A stretch of 64,000 bases of DNA, taken from contig NZ_JAPEOR010000001.1 of NCBI RefSeq assembly GCF_026341125.1, forward strand, positions 2,046,001 through 2,110,000, in the 5' to 3' direction. Made by a program: the position numbers and the translations under genes. This stretch comes from Streptomyces sp. NBC_01142 (GTDB lineage: Bacteria; Actinomycetota; Actinomycetes; Streptomycetales; Streptomycetaceae). The stretch's first letter is position 1. The number at the start of each line of letters is the position of its first letter. Positions 61,600 to 64,000 of the stretch are shown here, in pieces. The notes below the pieces were generated by a model, which saw only the letters and a list, made by a program, of their open reading frames with translations, was not told the origin of the DNA and did no database searches.

Positions 61600-63579
61600 A
61601 TGACCGGCACGCAGGTCGAGACCACGCCGCCCGAAACCGAGGAGCGGGCTGGGGCCCGGCCCTGGCGTGCCTGGCTGCTGGAGGGCCTGAGCGAGCAGTC
61701 CGCACGGCATCCGGGTCCGCACGGCACGCCGCCGGCCGAGCACAAGGGCCACACGTGGTGGCGGGTGATGTGCCTGACCGGTGTGGACTACTTCTCCACC
61801 CTCGGCTACCAGCCCGGCATCGCCGCTCTGGCCGCCGGTCTGCTCTCGCCGCTGGCCACCCTCGTACTCGTTGCCCTCACCCTGCTGGGCGCGCTGCCGG
61901 TGTACCGGCGGGTCGCGAAGGAGAGCCCGCACGGCGAGGGCTCGATCCACATGCTGGAGCGGCTGCTGCCCTGGTGGGCGGGGAAGCTGTTCGTGCTGGT
62001 GCTGCTCGGCTTCGCGGCCACCGACTTCATGATCACCATCACTCTGTCGGCCGCGGACGCCTCGGCCCATGTGGTGGAGAATCCCTTTGCCCCGCACTGG
62101 ATGCACGACGGCAACGTCTGGATCACCCTGGTGCTCGTCGCGGGCCTCGGCGCGGTGTTCCTCAAGGGCTTCCGCGAGGCGATCCGCGTCGCCGTGGTGC
62201 TGGTCGCGCTCTACCTGGCACTCAATGTGGTCGTCCTGGCCACCGCCGTCTGGCACGTGACCACCCAGCCGGTCGTGGTCGACGACTGGTGGAGTGCCCT
62301 GACGGCCGAGCACGCCTCGCCCCTGGCGATGATCGGCGTGGCCCTGCTGGTCTTCCCCAAGCTCGCCCTCGGCATGTCCGGCTTCGAGACCGGCGTCGCC
62401 GTCATGCCACAGGTGCGCGGAGACGCCACCGACACGTACGAGAACCCGGCCGGACGCATCCGCGACACCCGCAAGCTGCTGACCACCGCCGCGCTGACCA
62501 TGAGCGGATTCCTGCTCATCAGCAGCCTCGCCACAACCATCCTGATCCCCGTCGAGCAGTTCGAGAAGGGCGGCGAGGCCAACGGGCGGGCCCTGGCCTA
62601 TCTCGCCCACGAGTACCTGGGTGAAGCCTTCGGCACGGCGTACGACGTGTCGACCATCGCCATCCTCTGGTTCGCCGGCGCCTCCGCCCTGGCCGGCCTG
62701 CTCAACCTCGTACCGCGCTATCTGCCGCGCTACGGCATGGCACCCGAGTGGGCCAGGGCGGTGCGCCCACTGGTGCTGCTGTTCATGGCGATCGCCGTCA
62801 CCGTCACCGTCCTGTTCAACGCCGATGTCGACGCACAGGGCGGTGCGTACGCCACCGGGGTGCTGGTACTGATGCTCTCGGCGTCCTTTGCGTCGACGAT
62901 CGCCGTCCACCACCGCGGCCACCGGGCCGCCACCATCGGCTTCGGCACCGTCACCGCGGTGTTCGCCTACACGCTGGTCGTCAATGTCGTCGAACGGCCG
63001 GACGGTTTGAAGATCGCCTCGCTGTTCATCGTCGGCATCCTGCTGACCTCCTTCGCCTCCCGCGTCCACCGTGCCTTCGAACTGCGCGCCGCCACCGTCA
63101 CGTTCGACGAGACCGCCGCCCGGCTGATCGACGAAACCGCCGCGCAAGGGCCGCTGCGGGTCATCGCCAACGAGCCGGACGAGCGCGACGAGCAGGAGTA
63201 CCGGGAGAAGGAGTACAGCCAGCGCGAGGAGACCCACATCCCCGACGGCCGACCGGTCCTCTTCCTCGAAGTCACCGTCCGGGACTCCTCCGACTTCACC
63301 GCCGACCTCAGCGTCCACGGCGAGGAGCGGTACGGCGCACGGATCCTGCGCGTCCAAGGCGCCGTAGTGCCCAACACCATCGCCGCAGTCCTGATGGAAC
63401 TGCGCGCCCGCACCGGCCAGGTCCCGCACGCCTACTTCAACTGGACCGAGGGCCACCCACTCGGGCATCTGCTGCGCTTCCTCGTCTTCGGCGACGGCGA
63501 AGTCGCCCCCGTCACCCGCGAGGTCCTGCGCCGCGCGGAACCCGACCTCACCCGCCGGCCCCGCATCCACGTCGGCTGA
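61600..63579 (+). CDS. APC-superfamily amino acid/potassium permease
   Basis: 659 residues. Characteristic opening of this actinobacterial branch: [39 protein letters not shown] and [20 protein letters not shown]; 11-12 helices to about residue 490, then a cytosolic C-terminal domain ([20 protein letters not shown] ... [20 protein letters not shown]). ATG at 61600 with caggggaa before it. Substrate is not defined; APC transporters with such C-terminal domains are often linked to K+ or amino acids. Confidence 0.86.
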   Translation: MTGTQVETTPPETEERAGARPWRAWLLEGLSEQSARHPGPHGTPPAEHKGHTWWRVMCLTGVDYFSTLGYQPGIAALAAGLLSPLATLVLVALTLLGALPVYRRVAKESPHGEGSIHMLERLLPWWAGKLFVLVLLGFAATDFMITITLSAADASAHVVENPFAPHWMHDGNVWITLVLVAGLGAVFLKGFREAIRVAVVLVALYLALNVVVLATAVWHVTTQPVVVDDWWSALTAEHASPLAMIGVALLVFPKLALGMSGFETGVAVMPQVRGDATDTYENPAGRIRDTRKLLTTAALTMSGFLLISSLATTILIPVEQFEKGGEANGRALAYLAHEYLGEAFGTAYDVSTIAILWFAGASALAGLLNLVPRYLPRYGMAPEWARAVRPLVLLFMAIAVTVTVLFNADVDAQGGAYATGVLVLMLSASFASTIAVHHRGHRAATIGFGTVTAVFAYTLVVNVVERPDGLKIASLFIVGILLTSFASRVHRAFELRAATVTFDETAARLIDETAAQGPLRVIANEPDERDEQEYREKEYSQREETHIPDGRPVLFLEVTVRDSSDFTADLSVHGEERYGARILRVQGAVVPNTIAAVLMELRARTGQVPHAYFNWTEGHPLGHLLRFLVFGDGEVAPVTREVLRRAEPDLTRRPRIHVG

Positions 63580-63586
63580 CCCGGTC

Positions 63587-63618
63587 AGTACCGCCCGCCC
63601 GGCCCGGCGGGCGGTACT
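63587..63618. terminator. hairpin terminator after the permease
   Basis: Perfect 13-bp arms AGTACCGCCCGCC / GGCGGGCGGTACT around a 6-nt loop, 8 bp after the stop codon at 63579. Confidence 0.82.
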
Positions 63619-63791
63619 CACCGCACCCATGGGCCGTGCGGTCGGACACAAGGACCGACCTGCTCCATCAGCACACTGTGCCGGCCATTGCGCCATACGT
63701 ACGCACGGGCGCGGAACCCTAACGAGTACTCATGGCCCTCGCAGCATCGTGGCCGCGCTGCTGAACAGGCGCGGCGGCTTACTCTCGCGCC

Positions 63792-64000
63792 GTGTTCAAC
63801 GTGACGGGGATCCTCAAGCGGCTGGTCATCGGCCGCGCCAAGCGCAGCGAGGAACTGGGCGAGACGCTGCTGCCCAAGCGCCTCGCCCTGCCGATCTTCG
63901 CCTCCGACCCGCTGTCCTCGGTCGCGTACGCCACCCAGGAGATCCTGCTGGTGCTGACCCTGGGCGGCCTGGCCTACCTGCATTTCACGCCATGGATCGC
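63792..64000 (+). CDS. APC-superfamily permease, N-terminus only (runs off right edge)
   Basis: From a GTG at 63792 the frame is open to the window end, 69 codons: a short cytosolic lead (VFNVTGILKRLVIGRAKRSE, ELGETLLPKRLALPIFASDP) and the first helix (LSSVAYATQEILLVLTLGGL). LPIFASDPLSSVAYATQEIL is the usual first segment of KimA/YdaO-like APC permeases. Third such gene within 5.3 kb. Confidence 0.85.
   Translation, partial: MFNVTGILKRLVIGRAKRSEELGETLLPKRLALPIFASDPLSSVAYATQEILLVLTLGGLAYLHFTPWI

Overview
The window is about 70% GC, uses many GTG starts and dense head-to-tail coupling, and carries Streptomyces-type families: a helix-turn-helix/DUF397/anti-sigma-like ATPase triad, SpoIIE-type phosphatase, PucR, DUF2637, DUF6381 and DUF6299. 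It is chromosomal DNA of a Streptomyces or close relative, with core-like metabolic blocks broken by small accessory patches. There is no rRNA and no CRISPR array.

Layout. 1-7 kb: a GH38 alpha-mannosidase cut by the left edge, an anti-sigma-like ATPase, a DUF2637 membrane protein, an FhuF-type ferric reductase with an iron box, and a GntR/FCD regulator. 7-11.5 kb is accessory: broken transposase remnants, an orphan toxin C-terminal domain with a large immunity-like protein built from two copies of one unit, then the HTH-DUF397-ATPase triad. 11.5-17.4 kb: a small membrane protein, a dual-specificity phosphatase, a TPR-like protein, an SRPBCC/TetR operon with a palindromic operator, and a secreted S33 peptidase. 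17.4-26.3 kb is a purine catabolism locus: divergent PucR regulator, three-subunit xanthine dehydrogenase, an AzgA-type purine permease and XdhC. 26.3-31.5 kb: an acetyltransferase, a secreted DUF6299 protein, a methyltransferase, a 906-residue SpoIIE-type phosphatase and a DUF6381 protein.

31.6-38.1 kb is an iron locus. A one-gene adenylation/carrier/membrane-acyltransferase fusion and a divergent FbpABC-type ferric iron importer each have an iron-box-like 19-mer upstream, as does the FhuF gene at 6 kb. 38.2-49 kb is rich in ion-transport genes: two cation/proton antiporters (one with a KhtT-type subunit), a CLC protein, a TVGFGD potassium channel, a YihY/BrkB protein and a histidine kinase/response regulator pair.

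49-55.3 kb holds the most unusual locus. A divergent XRE-TPR regulator (with a formyltetrahydrofolate cyclo-ligase-like gene) and an ATP-binding protein precede a tightly coupled operon: a 47-residue peptide rich in Arg and Ala, a JmjC/ribosomal-oxygenase-like hydroxylase, an aldo/keto reductase and an aminoglycoside-phosphotransferase-fold kinase. This looks like an undescribed peptide-modification (RiPP-like) cluster. It ends at a tRNA-Gly 3' fragment and an IS256 remnant, consistent with an old integration site.

55.7-64 kb: an OLD-type TOPRIM protein, a two-domain VOC protein, a YVTN beta-propeller fragment fused to what looks like a LuxR helix-turn-helix remnant, and three APC-superfamily transporters, the last cut by the right edge.
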